Positions 9,335-18,769 of a stretch of DNA of 64,000 nt are shown here, piece by piece. The DNA is taken from NCBI GenBank assembly GCA_963722665.1, contig CAVRNW010000039.1, forward strand, positions 62,001 through 126,000, in the 5' to 3' direction. A model generated the notes under the pieces. The model worked only from the letters and a program-made list of their open reading frames with translations, was not told the DNA's origin and ran no database searches. This DNA comes from Site-B1 sp963722665. Lineage in GTDB: Bacteria > Bacteroidota > Bacteroidia > Flavobacteriales > Flavobacteriaceae. Within the stretch, counting starts at the first letter, position 1; the number at the start of each line of letters is the position of its first letter. Both the position numbers and the translations under genes were made by a program.

Positions 9335-10453
9335 TGAAACTTAAAATTGCTGTATTATCGGGAGACGGAATTGGTCCTGAAGTTACCGATCAGGCGGTAA
9401 AGGTCTTAAAGGCCATAGCAACAGAATTCAACCATAATTTTATTTTTAAAAAAGCTATAGTAGGCGCTATTGCCATTGACGAAACCGGAAATCCATTACC
9501 GGAAGAAACTCTGGATCTTTGTAAAGAAAGTGATGCTATCTTATTTGGTGCGATAGGTCATCCAAAATACGATAACGATCCATCTGCCAAAGTTCGACCA
9601 GAACAAGGATTATTGCGATTGCGTAAGGAGCTAGGTTTATATGCCAATATAAGGCCTGTTAAGGCTTACGACAGCCTGTTGAGCAAATCACCACTAAAAA
9701 AAGAAAATATCAAAGGCGCAGATATTTGTATTTATCGCGAATTAACCGGAGGAATTTATTTTGGTGAAAAGCAAATTAGTGATGACGGTAATACAGCATC
9801 TGACCTCTGTAAATATTCACGCCATGAAATTGAACGGATCACTCATTTAGCCTTTAAAGCAGCGCAAACAAGAAAAAACAAAGTTACATTGGTTGATAAA
9901 GCCAATGTATTGGAAAGTTCCAGACTTTGGCGTAAAGTAGTGACTGAAATTGCTACTCAATATCCAAAAGTGGAACTGGACTTTTTATTTGTAGATAATG
10001 CCGCCATGCAAATGATATTAAATCCAAAACAGTTTGATGTGATATTAACAGAGAACATGTTTGGCGATATAATAAGTGACGAAGCCAGTGTTATTGGTGG
10101 TTCTATTGGACTTATTGGCATCTGCTTCTGTAGGTGATAAATATGCCATGTTCGAGCCAATTCACGGTTCGTACCCTCAAGCAGCAGGAAAGGGTATAGC
10201 GAATCCTATTGCATCTATATTATCTGCTGCTATGTTGTTAGATCATTTTGAATTGACAGATGAAGCGAATTTAATACGAACAGCAGTTGATAAATCCTTG
10301 AAACTTCATATAACTACACCAGACTTAAATACCAAATTTGATCATATAACAACCCGTAAGGTTGGTGATTTTATAGAGGATGTTATTAGTAACCCTGATG
10401 ACTCCAACTTTAACTTTAAAAATATACACTTAGGACAGTCCACTATTATTTAA
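9334..10453 (+). CDS. leuB: 3-isopropylmalate dehydrogenase, one +1 frameshift
   Basis: An NAD-dependent oxidative decarboxylase of leucine synthesis, about 372 aa after repair. It begins LKIAVLSGDGIGPEVTDQAV and contains RELTGGIYFGEK, the catalytic Tyr/Lys region VTLVDKANVLESSRLWR, NMFGDIISDEAS and the NAD-binding FEPIHGSYPQAAGKGIANP. The frame breaks near 10112, where the sequence should read GGSIGLLASASVGDKY; one extra base in GGACTTATTGG explains it. Repaired length is 373 codons exactly. It is coupled to leuA by overlapping stop and start codons and ends before a hairpin terminator. Confidence 0.92.
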
Positions 10454-10484
10454 TTGGGTTAGTACAAATTAAATTTAGGATTTG

Positions 10485-10517
10485 AAAGCGCATTGTTTAG
10501 GCAAAGCGCTTTTTGTT
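10485..10517 (+). terminator. Intrinsic terminator of leuAB
   Basis: A perfect 7-bp stem AAAGCGC / GCGCTTT with a 14-base loop is followed by a T-rich tract (TTTTTGTTTGTTT), 32 bases after the leuB stop. Confidence 0.75.
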
Positions 10518-10599
10518 TGTTTGAAATTCTGCATTTTTTAATTAACTTTAATAGTAGTTGTTCAGTGCTTGAAATTGTAACTTAAAGAAGGTATAAGAC

Positions 10600-10848
10600 A
10601 TGTCTTTATTCTATCTTCAGGAGTTTTTAAAGGTTTTAGAAAACTATAATTAAGATGTTTGGCCTTTGCAAATACTTGCATATTTTCTGGGAATTATAGT
10701 CTTGTTTTACTCTTTTAAAAAGACAAAATATTCCAATAAAATTATTTTAATAATTCTTTCTGTGTATTGGATTTGGATAGGATTAGTGTTCTGTAGCCTA
10801 TATTGGGCGCCAACTTATAAATATGCCTATAGTTTTGGCATATTTTAG
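10600..10848 (+). pseudogene. DUF6064-like membrane protein fragment with in-frame stop
   Basis: From the ATG at 10600, one frame reads MSLFYLQEFLKVLENYN, then a TAA at 10651-10653, then DVWPLQILAYFLGIIVLFYS and two hydrophobic segments ending at a TAG (10846-10848). The YN-x-DVWPLQI...WIWIGLVF...LYWAP pattern resembles the N-terminus of DUF6064-family multi-pass membrane proteins, which usually have about 200 residues. Here the in-frame stop and the loss of the remaining helices suggest a dead fragment. Unlike the other broken genes here, the break is a stop codon without a frame change. It lies between leuB and a convergent T9SS gene. Confidence 0.5.
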
Positions 10849-10849
10849 A

Positions 10850-11722
10850 TTATTCTACAACTATTTTTTTAGTAACAAATCCAGAACCATTTGTAATTCT
10901 CAAGAAATAAATTCCCGCTTCATAGTTTCTAAGATGTAATTCATTTTTACCTTGATTTAAACTTCCTGTATTCACTATTTTCCCTAACATATCTATAACT
11001 CTGTACTTGCTTTTTATATTTACATCTACATATAGTAAATCCCGGGTTGGGTTTGGATATACCAATAGTACATCTAACAATTCAGATATTTCTGTTGATA
11101 AGGTAGCACCACTGCTATTAAACAAGGCATCATTAAATTGTGTTCCGGGAGAACCTGCACAATCATCTAATGCGAGGCCTCCTGTAAAGGGACCACAAGC
11201 TGTAAAAAACTGATCTCGGCTATTAGATACTCCGGGAGGTTGTGTTTCATTATCTTCAAAAGCTACCATAGGCAGCTGTCCTGCATCTGTAAATTGTATT
11301 TTGAAATGAAATAGTTTCGCTGGAGTAGAGGTAACATTATCGATCATGGAATCCCAGCTTATTCCTTGCTGATAGGCAAATGAAAATCGTGTAGGCGAAT
11401 TATCATTTGTTACAAAATCGGTATAATAAGCAAATCCATTCTCTAGACCTAAAATATATCCGGCAGGATGACTAATTTCAAGTCCACCTCCAGCATTTAT
11501 ATTATTTCCAAAAGCTGCAGGATTATAGTTAATATAGACCTGTCCTATTCCCAGTTTAAAATCTGCCAGTCCATCTACCGTGGCTATCATGACATCAGCT
11601 TCATAGAAGTCATTGCTGCCATCGTTGGTTGTTTGAGCATTAGCAAACGTAAATTCAATGTTCTGAGCATTTAAACTCAGGCTTGTTATCATCAATATTA
11701 AAAAAGTAATTTTTGTTTTCAA
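10850..11722 (-). CDS. T9SS-secreted protein with a cohesin-like N-terminal domain
   Basis: A 290-residue secreted protein. It has a signal peptide (TKITFLILMITSLSLNA|Q), a beta-rich domain of about 150 residues whose pattern (VDGLADFKLGIGQVYINYN and later KLFHFKIQFTD) resembles cohesin/carbohydrate-binding sandwich domains, and a C-terminal type A T9SS sorting domain (VYPNPTRDLLYVDV ... EAGIYFLRITNGSGFVTKKI). The C-terminal domain directs passage across the outer membrane by the type IX system. It lies 24 bases after a dockerin-like fragment on the same strand, so the two were probably cotranscribed. The cohesin label is inferred from pattern only. Confidence 0.72.
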   Translation of the reverse strand: MKTKITFLILMITSLSLNAQNIEFTFANAQTTNDGSNDFYEADVMIATVDGLADFKLGIGQVYINYNPAAFGNNINAGGGLEISHPAGYILGLENGFAYYTDFVTNDNSPTRFSFAYQQGISWDSMIDNVTSTPAKLFHFKIQFTDAGQLPMVAFEDNETQPPGVSNSRDQFFTACGPFTGGLALDDCAGSPGTQFNDALFNSSGATLSTEISELLDVLLVYPNPTRDLLYVDVNIKSKYRVIDMLGKIVNTGSLNQGKNELHLRNYEAGIYFLRITNGSGFVTKKIVVE

Positions 11723-11746
11723 GTCTTTGTTGTTTTAGTTTATTAA

Positions 11747-12190
11747 CTATCGTCTTGGTGCTATAATTACAGGTATAGGCTCATGATTACTTTCAATACG
11801 TCCTGCCTGACTTCCTAGTCCAAGATTTGGTAATAAATCGGTTATATCTGAATTTTGAACCTGGCCATTCATATCCAGATCTGCAAAGGAATAAGATGAT
11901 ATTCCTAATAAAGGTAGTATGCCATACAGATCGGAATTCTGGACTTGACCATTTGCATCAAAGTCGCCTAAAAACAATGCGAAATTGCCATCACCCAAAT
12001 TAGCAACTGCATTAGCACCTCCAGCTATTAATGCAGTATCTGCGGTTAGATTGATACTTTGGGTTCCTCCTGTGAAACTTACGGTGTTTGCAGATCGGAT
12101 TCCAAGATGATTACGATGGGCTAATACCACATAGTAGTCACCTGCAGTAATGTTTAAAGTTAAAGCCGATACAAAAATCGTCATCGCCAC
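11747..12190 (-). pseudogene. C-terminal fragment of a secreted protein with two dockerin-like repeats
   Basis: The frame has no natural N-terminus. From about 12175 it reads as the end of a large flavobacterial surface protein: GDYYVVLAHRNHLGIRSANT, then two EF-hand-like dockerin repeats, GDFDANGQVQNSDLYGILPL and ADLDMNGQVQNSDITDLLPN (D-x-D-x-N-G with a sixth-ligand Asp). It ends SNHEPIPVIIAPRR without a T9SS domain. Its upstream part is missing and replaced by the end of an esterase gene, joined near 12172-12180. Either a deletion or an assembly join created this. The downstream neighbour is a cohesin-like T9SS protein. Confidence 0.65.
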
Positions 12191-12884
12191 AATCTATATA
12201 CCAACGCACAGCTTCAATCTGCTCTTTGCTCACACTTTCAATCAATTGCAACACATTGTGCTGTTTAAAATAGGCAAGAGCTTCCTGTTGGTTAATGTTT
12301 TTATCGATATAACGACTTTGTCCATTTAGTATTTCCTCTGCAGTCTTCGGTCCTATATAAGCACTCAAAGGGCAGGCAGACGAGAATAATTCCGGATGGT
12401 GCAATGCGTACATAAAAGAGCCTCCACCACCCATTGATAATCCTGCAATGGCACGATAGCGTTTTTCACTCTTTATGCGATAGGTTTTTTCTACATACGG
12501 CATGAGCTCTTTAAAAAAATAATCTTCGTATTTCCAATCTCCTTTAATGGAGTTAAAATATCCCAATCTGGTGGTTTTGGCATCAGGCATAACAATAATC
12601 ATTGGTGTTGCCTTCCCTTCTTTTATGGCTTTATCAGAAATATGTAATACCTCGCCAAATTGCACCCAACCTGTTTGGTCGTCGCCTGATCCATGCAACA
12701 GGTACAATACGGGATAACTACGTTGCGAAGTTTCATAATCCGGAGGCAAATAGATCGCGTAATTCCTTTCTACCTTTAATATTTTACTCGTGTGGGATAA
12801 TTGATCAAATACCTTTCCTGTTTGCCCAAATCCTGAAAATGAAAGGAGTAAACTTAAAACAAGCAGTTGGATGATTCTTTGCAT
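12138..12884 (-). pseudogene. Truncated CE1-type alpha/beta-hydrolase esterase
   Basis: A secreted esterase of the tributyrin/feruloyl esterase-like group. It has a signal peptide (QRIIQLLVLSLLLSFSGFG|Q), RNYAIYLPPDYETSQRSYPV, LLHGSGDD, the nucleophile motif GLSMGGGGSFMYAL and the acidic catalytic residue region WYIDCGDDDF. The next part of the family, about 50 residues with the catalytic histidine (usually G-H-x-W), is absent: at about 12172 the reading frame runs into unrelated sequence (CIGFNFKHYCR). The enzyme as written should be inactive. The break coincides with the beginning of the dockerin-like fragment, so this is one junction affecting two genes. Confidence 0.75.
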
Positions 12885-13004
12885 GAGACTGATGTAAATA
12901 TTTAAGACAACAAGTTACTCGTAATTCATATTAAAATCAATAACATATTCAATTACTTGTATTCCTATTAAATTTCAAGTTTTAAAAATTTACATATCTT
13001 ACAT

Positions 13005-14088
13005 ATGGAAAATCTAAAATTGTTTATGAATAGGCATATAGCAAACTTCTTTATTGCTGTTAATATATTATTTTTTAATTATTCTATTTCTCAAGAATCT
13101 TTAAAAAACGAGTACTTTTCAACCTGTTTCCAGTGTATTCTCAGAGGACGAACCGCTACCAATAAAATTGTCCTTTGAAATAAAGGATATTAAAAAGAAT
13201 TCAAACGATTCCACTTATATCAATTCTTCTCTCTCATATCATTTAAAAGACGGTTCTAAACAGAATATTGCAATAATGGTTCGCAGAAGAGGGAATTACA
13301 GGCTCAAGAATTGTTACTTCCCGCCAATTACAGTCAAATTAAAAAAAAAGGATACAAAAAACACCCCATTTGAAGGGCATAAAAAGTTAAAACTGGTAAT
13401 GCCATGTTTGCTTCAAAAAGATAAAAATGATAACGTTATAAAGGAATATTTAGCCTACAAATTATTTGAGGTCATGTCACCTTATCATTTTAAGACAAGA
13501 TTAGTGGATATAACTTTTGAAGAAAGTAAAGGGCGAAAAATTAAATCTCATTTAATAAAGGGAATTCTTATTGAGGATGATAGATCAGTAGCAAAACGGT
13601 TTGATGCGAAAGTTTATAAAAGGTACTCACACCCTTTAAACCACGAACCTGTAGCTTCTGTAAAGAATGCCATATTTCAATATATGATCGGTAATACAGA
13701 TTTCTCACAGGCTTATTTGCATAATATGAAAGTCATTTTTGTTAATAATAGCATGATTCCTTTACCTTATGATTTTGATATGTCCGGCCTGGTAAATTGC
13801 AGTTATGCGGTAGTGTCTGAAATACAAGGGGAAAGTCTAGGAATGACATCCGTTACTGAAAGGAAATACAGAGGTTTTGTCAGAGACGAAAAGATATTTA
13901 GCCAAGTACAAAAGGAAATTCTTAGTGAAAAGACTAATATGATCTCGATATTGAACAACCATGAAAAATATTTTGAAAGCCCAAAAGAATATTCGGTTGC
14001 GAAGGAATACATCTTAAGTTTTCTAGCCATTTTATCGGACGATAAAAAGTTTAAAAAAGAAATCATTGACAGTGCCAGAGAGGAATAA
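13005..14088 (+). CDS. CotH-like secreted protein, one +1 frameshift
   Basis: About 360 residues after removing one extra A near 13121, which joins ...SLKNEYFST to PVSSVFSEDEPLPIKLSFEIKD. The start at 13005 or the ATG at 13026 (NRHIANFFIAVNILFFNYS) gives a signal peptide. Visible motifs are RRRGNYRLKNCYFPPITVKL, YLAYKLFEVMSPYHFKTRLV and PYDFDMSGLV with N-T-D-F before it. This order resembles CotH-type spore-coat kinase-like proteins, which have R-G-N-x-R, a yLAY helix and a late D-F-D/N motif. I recognise the fold pattern only weakly. No cotranscribed partner is evident; it sits between secreted-protein genes and the ThrE pair. Confidence 0.6.
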
Positions 14089-14112
14089 GTGCTGACTTAA
14101 ATCATTGTTTGA

Positions 14113-14601
14113 TTAATTATTTACCCTTTTTACTGTACTTTTTCTTAACAAAAGCATTGGGACCGTAATACCTAAAGTAATGGCGATCAATATGAAGACC
14201 ATGTTAAAACCATTTGAAAATATCCCATTTATTAGCTCAATTTTCTTAGTTGGATCCTTTTCTAACAAGGTATATTTCATAATATAAAGTACAGTTTCAT
14301 AAGCGTAAAAACCGGGAATCATAGGAATTATAGCCGGAATCGAAAAGACAACCGGTGGCTGATGAATTTTGTGAGCCATGGGCATACTGATAAATCCAAT
14401 AAAAAATGCACCCAGAAAACTGGAAAATACTATGTTAATATTAAAATGCAGCATTGTGAATTTAATTAAACCGGACGCAAAACCTAAAACAAAAATGGTC
14501 AAAATCGATTTTTTAGGAACGTTAAACAGCACCCCAAAACCTACGGCTGCAATACCTGACCAAATAGACAGTTCAATTAAATTATATATTATTGAATTCA
14601 T
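14113..14601 (-). CDS. ThrE-family exporter subunit (ThrB-like small membrane protein, DUF3815 type)
   Basis: A 162-residue protein with about five hydrophobic helices. It corresponds to the C-terminal half of corynebacterial ThrE (threonine/serine exporter); many bacteria encode the halves separately. The segment IPAIIPMIPGFYAYETV matches the conserved loop of this half. Its ATG (14601) overlaps the stop of the N-terminal half-gene by 4 bases (ATGA), so the two are translationally coupled. Export of Thr/Ser is the known family role; the substrate here is inferred. Confidence 0.8.
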   Translation of the reverse strand: MNSIIYNLIELSIWSGIAAVGFGVLFNVPKKSILTIFVLGFASGLIKFTMLHFNINIVFSSFLGAFFIGFISMPMAHKIHQPPVVFSIPAIIPMIPGFYAYETVLYIMKYTLLEKDPTKKIELINGIFSNGFNMVFILIAITLGITVPMLLLRKSTVKRVNN

Positions 14602-15371
14602 GTTATTTTTAAGTGAAATATTATCATTGCCGCAAAAAGACCAAGTGCAATGAAAAGTACGGTCATTACTCCAACTGAAAACCTTACTAAACCATTTAAA
14701 ATATTATTATCCATTAAATCTGTAAACGAATTGATCAATGGAACACCCGGGACTAAAAAAAGAATTGAAGTAGCCAATGCAGTTTGTGGGCTGCTTCCCA
14801 AATCAAAAAGAATTCCCAAACAAGCTAAAATTGATGCTGTAAATGAACCAAAAAACACCCGTAAGTAAAAATTGTATTTTTTTTGTGAAGCAAATTGAAA
14901 GATAAACAAACCTAAAAATGTACATACAAAAGCAGTGGCCATATTCAAATAGTCTCCACCAAATATGTTACAAAAGCCAGCTCCGGCAAAACTTACCGCT
15001 ATAAGAACAATAATTCTGGGAAACCGCTTATTGTTCTTTATATTATTGATCTCAAATTCAATTTGATCGATAGTCCAATTCTCATCCATTGCTTTCCAAC
15101 TTGTCAGACTAATTGCTGATATGGTTGAAAAATTCAACAAATAAGGAGGAATACCCTTTGTTTTGGTATTATTTAGCCCAGTTTCGTTTTCATTTAAAGT
15201 TAGGACAATGGTTTTATGACTAATTAAACATGAAGCGGAACAATTCAAAACAGATGCAAACCTATCAATATTTAAATTTACTCTGCTGGTGTTTGCCCCA
15301 GATTGCATTAAAATTGAAGAAATTTCTAATAAAAGGTCGGCTGCTCTATCTAATTTTTTTAAAGAATCCAT
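14598..15371 (-). CDS. ThrE-family exporter subunit (DUF1212 half)
   Basis: A 257-residue protein: a soluble N-terminal region of about 110 residues (LLLEISSILMQSGANTSRVN, the conserved gatekeeper motif with a nucleophile-like S-G-A-N) followed by five membrane helices with LFLVPGVPLINSFTDL, the counterpart of the proline-rich loop in its partner. It is the upstream member of the overlapping pair. It forms a two-gene unit unrelated in sequence to the arginine operon that ends just upstream. Confidence 0.82.
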   Translation of the reverse strand: MDSLKKLDRAADLLLEISSILMQSGANTSRVNLNIDRFASVLNCSASCLISHKTIVLTLNENETGLNNTKTKGIPPYLLNFSTISAISLTSWKAMDENWTIDQIEFEINNIKNNKRFPRIIVLIAVSFAGAGFCNIFGGDYLNMATAFVCTFLGLFIFQFASQKKYNFYLRVFFGSFTASILACLGILFDLGSSPQTALATSILFLVPGVPLINSFTDLMDNNILNGLVRFSVGVMTVLFIALGLFAAMIIFHLKIT

Positions 15372-15447
15372 CTTAAAAAACCGGTGTCAAAAATATTGGG
15401 CAAATGTAATTTATAATTTAAACTTTTGTAATGTTCTAAATGGATAT

Positions 15448-16731
15448 TTAATTAGCCATATTCATTTTTTCTTTAATCTCCTTTAAACACAAATTATGAA
15501 TGCTGCCGACATGCGAATGCTGTTTATCCATATCCGGCTTATAGGATCCATCCTGAACTTGTGAACCTATTTTTTGGTAGGCTTCTCTAAACGACATACC
15601 ATCTACCACAAGATTATTAATACTATCAACTGTAAACAAGTATTGGTATTTTTCATCTGTCAGATCAATGTCTTTTACAATCACTTGTCGTATAGCATAA
15701 TTGAAGATATCCAGAATGTCTTTTACATCTTCAAAAGCATCAATCATATTCTCCTTTAACAACTGAAAATCTCTGTGATAACCACTTGGTAAATTGTTTG
15801 TTATTAATAGCATTTCTGTATGCAAAGCTTGAATTTTATTGCACTTCCCTCTAATTAATTCAAAAACATCCGGATTTTTTTTATGAGGCATAATGCTGCT
15901 TCCTGTTGTTAGTTCATCGGGAAAACTTATAAATCCAAAATTCTGACTCATATACAGGCAAATATCCATAGCAAATCTGCCTAAAGTATTGCACAGACCA
16001 CCTAAAGCACTGGCAATTGCCCGTTCACTTTTCCCTCGGCTTAATTGAGCTGCGACCACATTATATTTTAAGGTTGAAAAACTCTAATTCTTTGGTTGTA
16101 AATTCTCTGTCAATAGGAAACGAGCTCCCATAACCGGCAGCAGAACCCAACGGATTTTGATCGACTATTTTGCTAACCGCATTAAGTACATACACATCAT
16201 CGATCAACAATTCGGCATAAGCAGAAAACCACAATCCAAACGATGATGGCATAGCAACCTGCAGATGTGTATAACCCGGAAGAAGTTTGCTCTTTATTTG
16301 TTTCTGCTAATTGTAATAATGTATCAAATAAGGTTTTTACTTTCGTGTTTACTCCTGCATAAATTCTCTTTGTAATATAATTGAAGTGCTACTAAAACCT
16401 GATCGTTTCTTGAACGAGCTGTGTGTATCTTTTTACCTACTTCACCAAATTGTTTAGTCAGTTCAAACTCGATCTTTGAATGTACATCTTCAAATTGATC
16501 TTCAATGACGAATGTACCATCTTGAATTTGCTTTTGTAAATCATTTAAGCCTTTTTCCAATTGCTTCAATTCATCTTTAGTCAAGATATTGATATGCTCT
16601 AACATTCTTGCATGTGCCAAAGATGCTTGCACATCATATTTGGCAATATGCATATCGATCTCCCTGTCATTGCCTACTGTAAATTGTTCTATTTTCTTAT
16701 CGATAGAAAATCCTTTATCCCAAAGTTTCAT
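15448..16731 (-). CDS. argH: Argininosuccinate lyase, three +1 frameshifts
   Basis: This enzyme splits argininosuccinate into arginine and fumarate, the last step of the pathway. After repair it has about 426 aa. Motifs: KLWDKGFSIDKKIEQFTVGN at the start, EDVHSKIEFELT, HTARSRNDQV, LPGYTHLQVAMPSSFGLWF and the fumarase-superfamily signature GSSIMPHKKNPDVFELIRGK. The frame breaks at about 16353 (extra A, LCR|VNTKVKTLF), about 16282 (before LPGYTHLQ) and about 16078 (extra T, ELEF|STLKYNVV). Length becomes 427 codons exactly. It is the last gene of the arginine operon, about 90 bases after argE. Confidence 0.9.
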
Positions 16732-16752
16732 ATTTTTTAGATTTTAGTCGTT

Positions 16753-16796
16753 AGTATTGAGTATTGAGATAGTTTTTATTAAAAATTCTCAATACT
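16753..16796. repeat. Inverted repeat between argE and argH
   Basis: AGTATTGAG and its perfect complement CTCAATACT flank 26 bases, with a second direct copy of TATTGAG inside. The sequence belongs to the 'agtattgagtattgag' type of intergenic repeat. There is no T-tract, so it does not look like a terminator. Confidence 0.55.
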
Positions 16797-16823
16797 AAAA
16801 TCTCATATCTCCTATTCTTTTTT

Positions 16824-17889
16824 CTATAATATTTTTTCTAATAATTGTATATAAATATCAATTCCTTCTTCAATTTCAGCAAGATAAATAAATTCATCTG
16901 CCGTATGAGACCGCGTGCTATCTCCAGGACCTAATTTTAGGGATGGACAAGTTAATACGGTTTGATCTGATAAGGTTGGAGATCCATACGTTTCTCTTCC
17001 TAACTCAATTCCAGCTATCCACCAAAGGATGGCTTATTGGGATTGACGATGAATTCAATCGTAAACTACGTGCTACGATACTTGTACAAGGTGATTTCTC
17101 TTTTAGAATTTTGTCTATTTCCTTATTGGTGTACCTGTCATTTACGCGAACATCGATTACTAAATCAACCTCTGAAGGAACCGCATTGTGTTGTTTGCCT
17201 GCATGTATTTGAGTAACGGTCATTTTTACATCACCTAAAATGGGTGATTTCTTTTCGAATTTATAATCCTGAAACCATTTTAAAACTTCAACCGTATTAT
17301 AAATGGCGTTATCGTTATTAGGATGAGCTGCGTGACTAGGAGTTCCTTTTACCTTCGCATCAAATACTACCAGCCCTTTTTCGGCAATTGCCAGATTCAT
17401 CAAAGTGGGTTCACCAACTATTGCAACATCTATTTTTGGAATGACCCCCAGCATGCTGTTCAACCCATCTAGTCCACTGTTTTCTTCTTCGGCAGATGCT
17501 ACTAAAACCAGATTATATTCCAGGTCCTTTTTACTATAAAAATATGTGAAGGTGGCTATCAATGACACTAAACATCCTCCGGCATCATTGCTTCCCAGTC
17601 CATATAATTTTCCTTCTTCTTCAATTGCTTTAAACGGATCTTTTGTATAACCGTTATTTGGTTTTACAGTGTCGTGATGAGAATTAAGCAACAAAGTTGG
17701 TTTACCTTCATTAAAATGTAAGTTTGTGGCCCAAACGTTATTTTTTGTTCTAATACAGGGAATCTTATATTCAGAGAACCAATTTTCAATTAGAGTAGCT
17801 GTTTTATCTTCTTCAGAAGAAAATGAAGGCGTCTCAATTAGGTTTTTGAGTAAAGCAATAGCGTTTTGTGTTAATTCTTTCTTCTTCAT
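16824..17889 (-). CDS. argE: Acetylornithine (or succinylornithine) deacylase, M20 family, one +1 frameshift
   Basis: A zinc-dependent M20 amidase of about 354 aa that releases ornithine from its N-acyl form. Metal and catalytic motifs are LLNSHHDTVKP, GSNDAGGCLVS, SAEEENSGLDGLN and the C-terminal RSHTADEF. The frame breaks at 17013 (extra T), where HPLVDS should continue GIELGRETYGSPTLSDQT; the repaired gene ends at 16824 (IQLLEKIL). The start overlaps the argB stop by one base. Because the ornithine transcarbamylase here acts on N-acyl ornithine, the true substrate is probably N-acylcitrulline, as in Bacteroides and Xanthomonas; that is inferred. Confidence 0.88.
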
Positions 17890-18665
17890 TATTCCTGAAT
17901 AGTTGTGAATTTTGAATTTTTTTGAAATAGCATTTCCGGTTTACCGATGCATACTTTACTAACCTTATTCTCAATGGCATGAAAACAGTTATTTAGTTTT
18001 GGTAACATGCCATCTGCAATAATGCCTTTATCAATCAGTTCCTGATAGTTTTTTGTGTTGATATTTTCGATTACGGAATTATCATCATTTATATCTTGCA
18101 GTACTCCTTTTTTCTCAAAACAATAATACAATTCGGTTTTGAATTGATCGGCAAAACCGATTGCCAGTTCTGAAGCAATAGTATCAGCATTCGTATTTAA
18201 CAGTTGTCCTTTTTCATCATGAGTAATGGCGCAAAAAACCGGAGTAACTTCATTTTTAAGTAAGACATTTAATGTTTTTGTATTCACTTTTTTTACATCT
18301 CCGACAAAACCAAAATCAACATCTTTTATAGGTCTCTTAACAGATACAATACTATTTCCATCTGCTCCCGAAAATCCTACCGAATTACAGCCTAATGCTT
18401 GTAATTTTGCTACAATTTTCTTATTTATCTTTCCTGCATATACCATTGTGATAATATCTAAAGTATCTGCATCTGTGATGCGTCTGCCATTGGTAATTTT
18501 AACCTCAATTCCCATTTTATCGGCTAATTTTGTTGCCAATTTTCCTCCACCATGAACCAATAGTTTCGGACCTTTAAGTTTTGCAAACCCCTCCAAGAAT
18601 TCATGTAAAACAATATCATTATCAATGATGTTTCCTCCTATTTTAATAATTTTTAAAACTTTCAT
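17889..18665 (-). CDS. argB: N-acetylglutamate kinase
   Basis: A 258-residue amino-acid kinase that phosphorylates N-acyl-glutamate. Motifs: KIGGNIIDN and LLVHGGGKLATKLAD (nucleotide/substrate glycine loops), NGRRITDADTLDIITMVYAG, and NTNADTIASELAIGFADQ with KADG-like DGMLPKLNNCF later. Length and motifs fit Bacteroidetes ArgB, which like the rest of the pathway may use succinylglutamate. It is the sixth enzyme gene of the operon; a 90-base palindromic repeat separates it from argF'. Confidence 0.9.
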   Translation of the reverse strand: MKVLKIIKIGGNIIDNDIVLHEFLEGFAKLKGPKLLVHGGGKLATKLADKMGIEVKITNGRRITDADTLDIITMVYAGKINKKIVAKLQALGCNSVGFSGADGNSIVSVKRPIKDVDFGFVGDVKKVNTKTLNVLLKNEVTPVFCAITHDEKGQLLNTNADTIASELAIGFADQFKTELYYCFEKKGVLQDINDDNSVIENINTKNYQELIDKGIIADGMLPKLNNCFHAIENKVSKVCIGKPEMLFQKNSKFTTIQE

Positions 18666-18677
18666 TTTTCTTTATTT

Positions 18678-18767
18678 GTCATTACGAGGAATCCCGATAG
18701 CTGTCGGGTGACGAAGTAATCTTTTTATTTGATAAGATTGCTTCAATCGTACCTCATTCGCAATGAC
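18678..18767. repeat. 90-bp imperfect palindromic intergenic element
   Basis: The ends are GTCATTACGAGG and CCTCATTCGCAATGAC, which are complementary with a few mismatches, and internal arms (GACGAAGTAATC / GATTGCTTC) also pair. This is the common 'GTCATTGCGAGGAAC...' mini-element seen in many bacterial intergenic regions. It sits 3 bases after the repaired argF' stop and 12 bases before the argB start, inside the operon. Confidence 0.7.
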
Positions 18768-18769
18768 GG

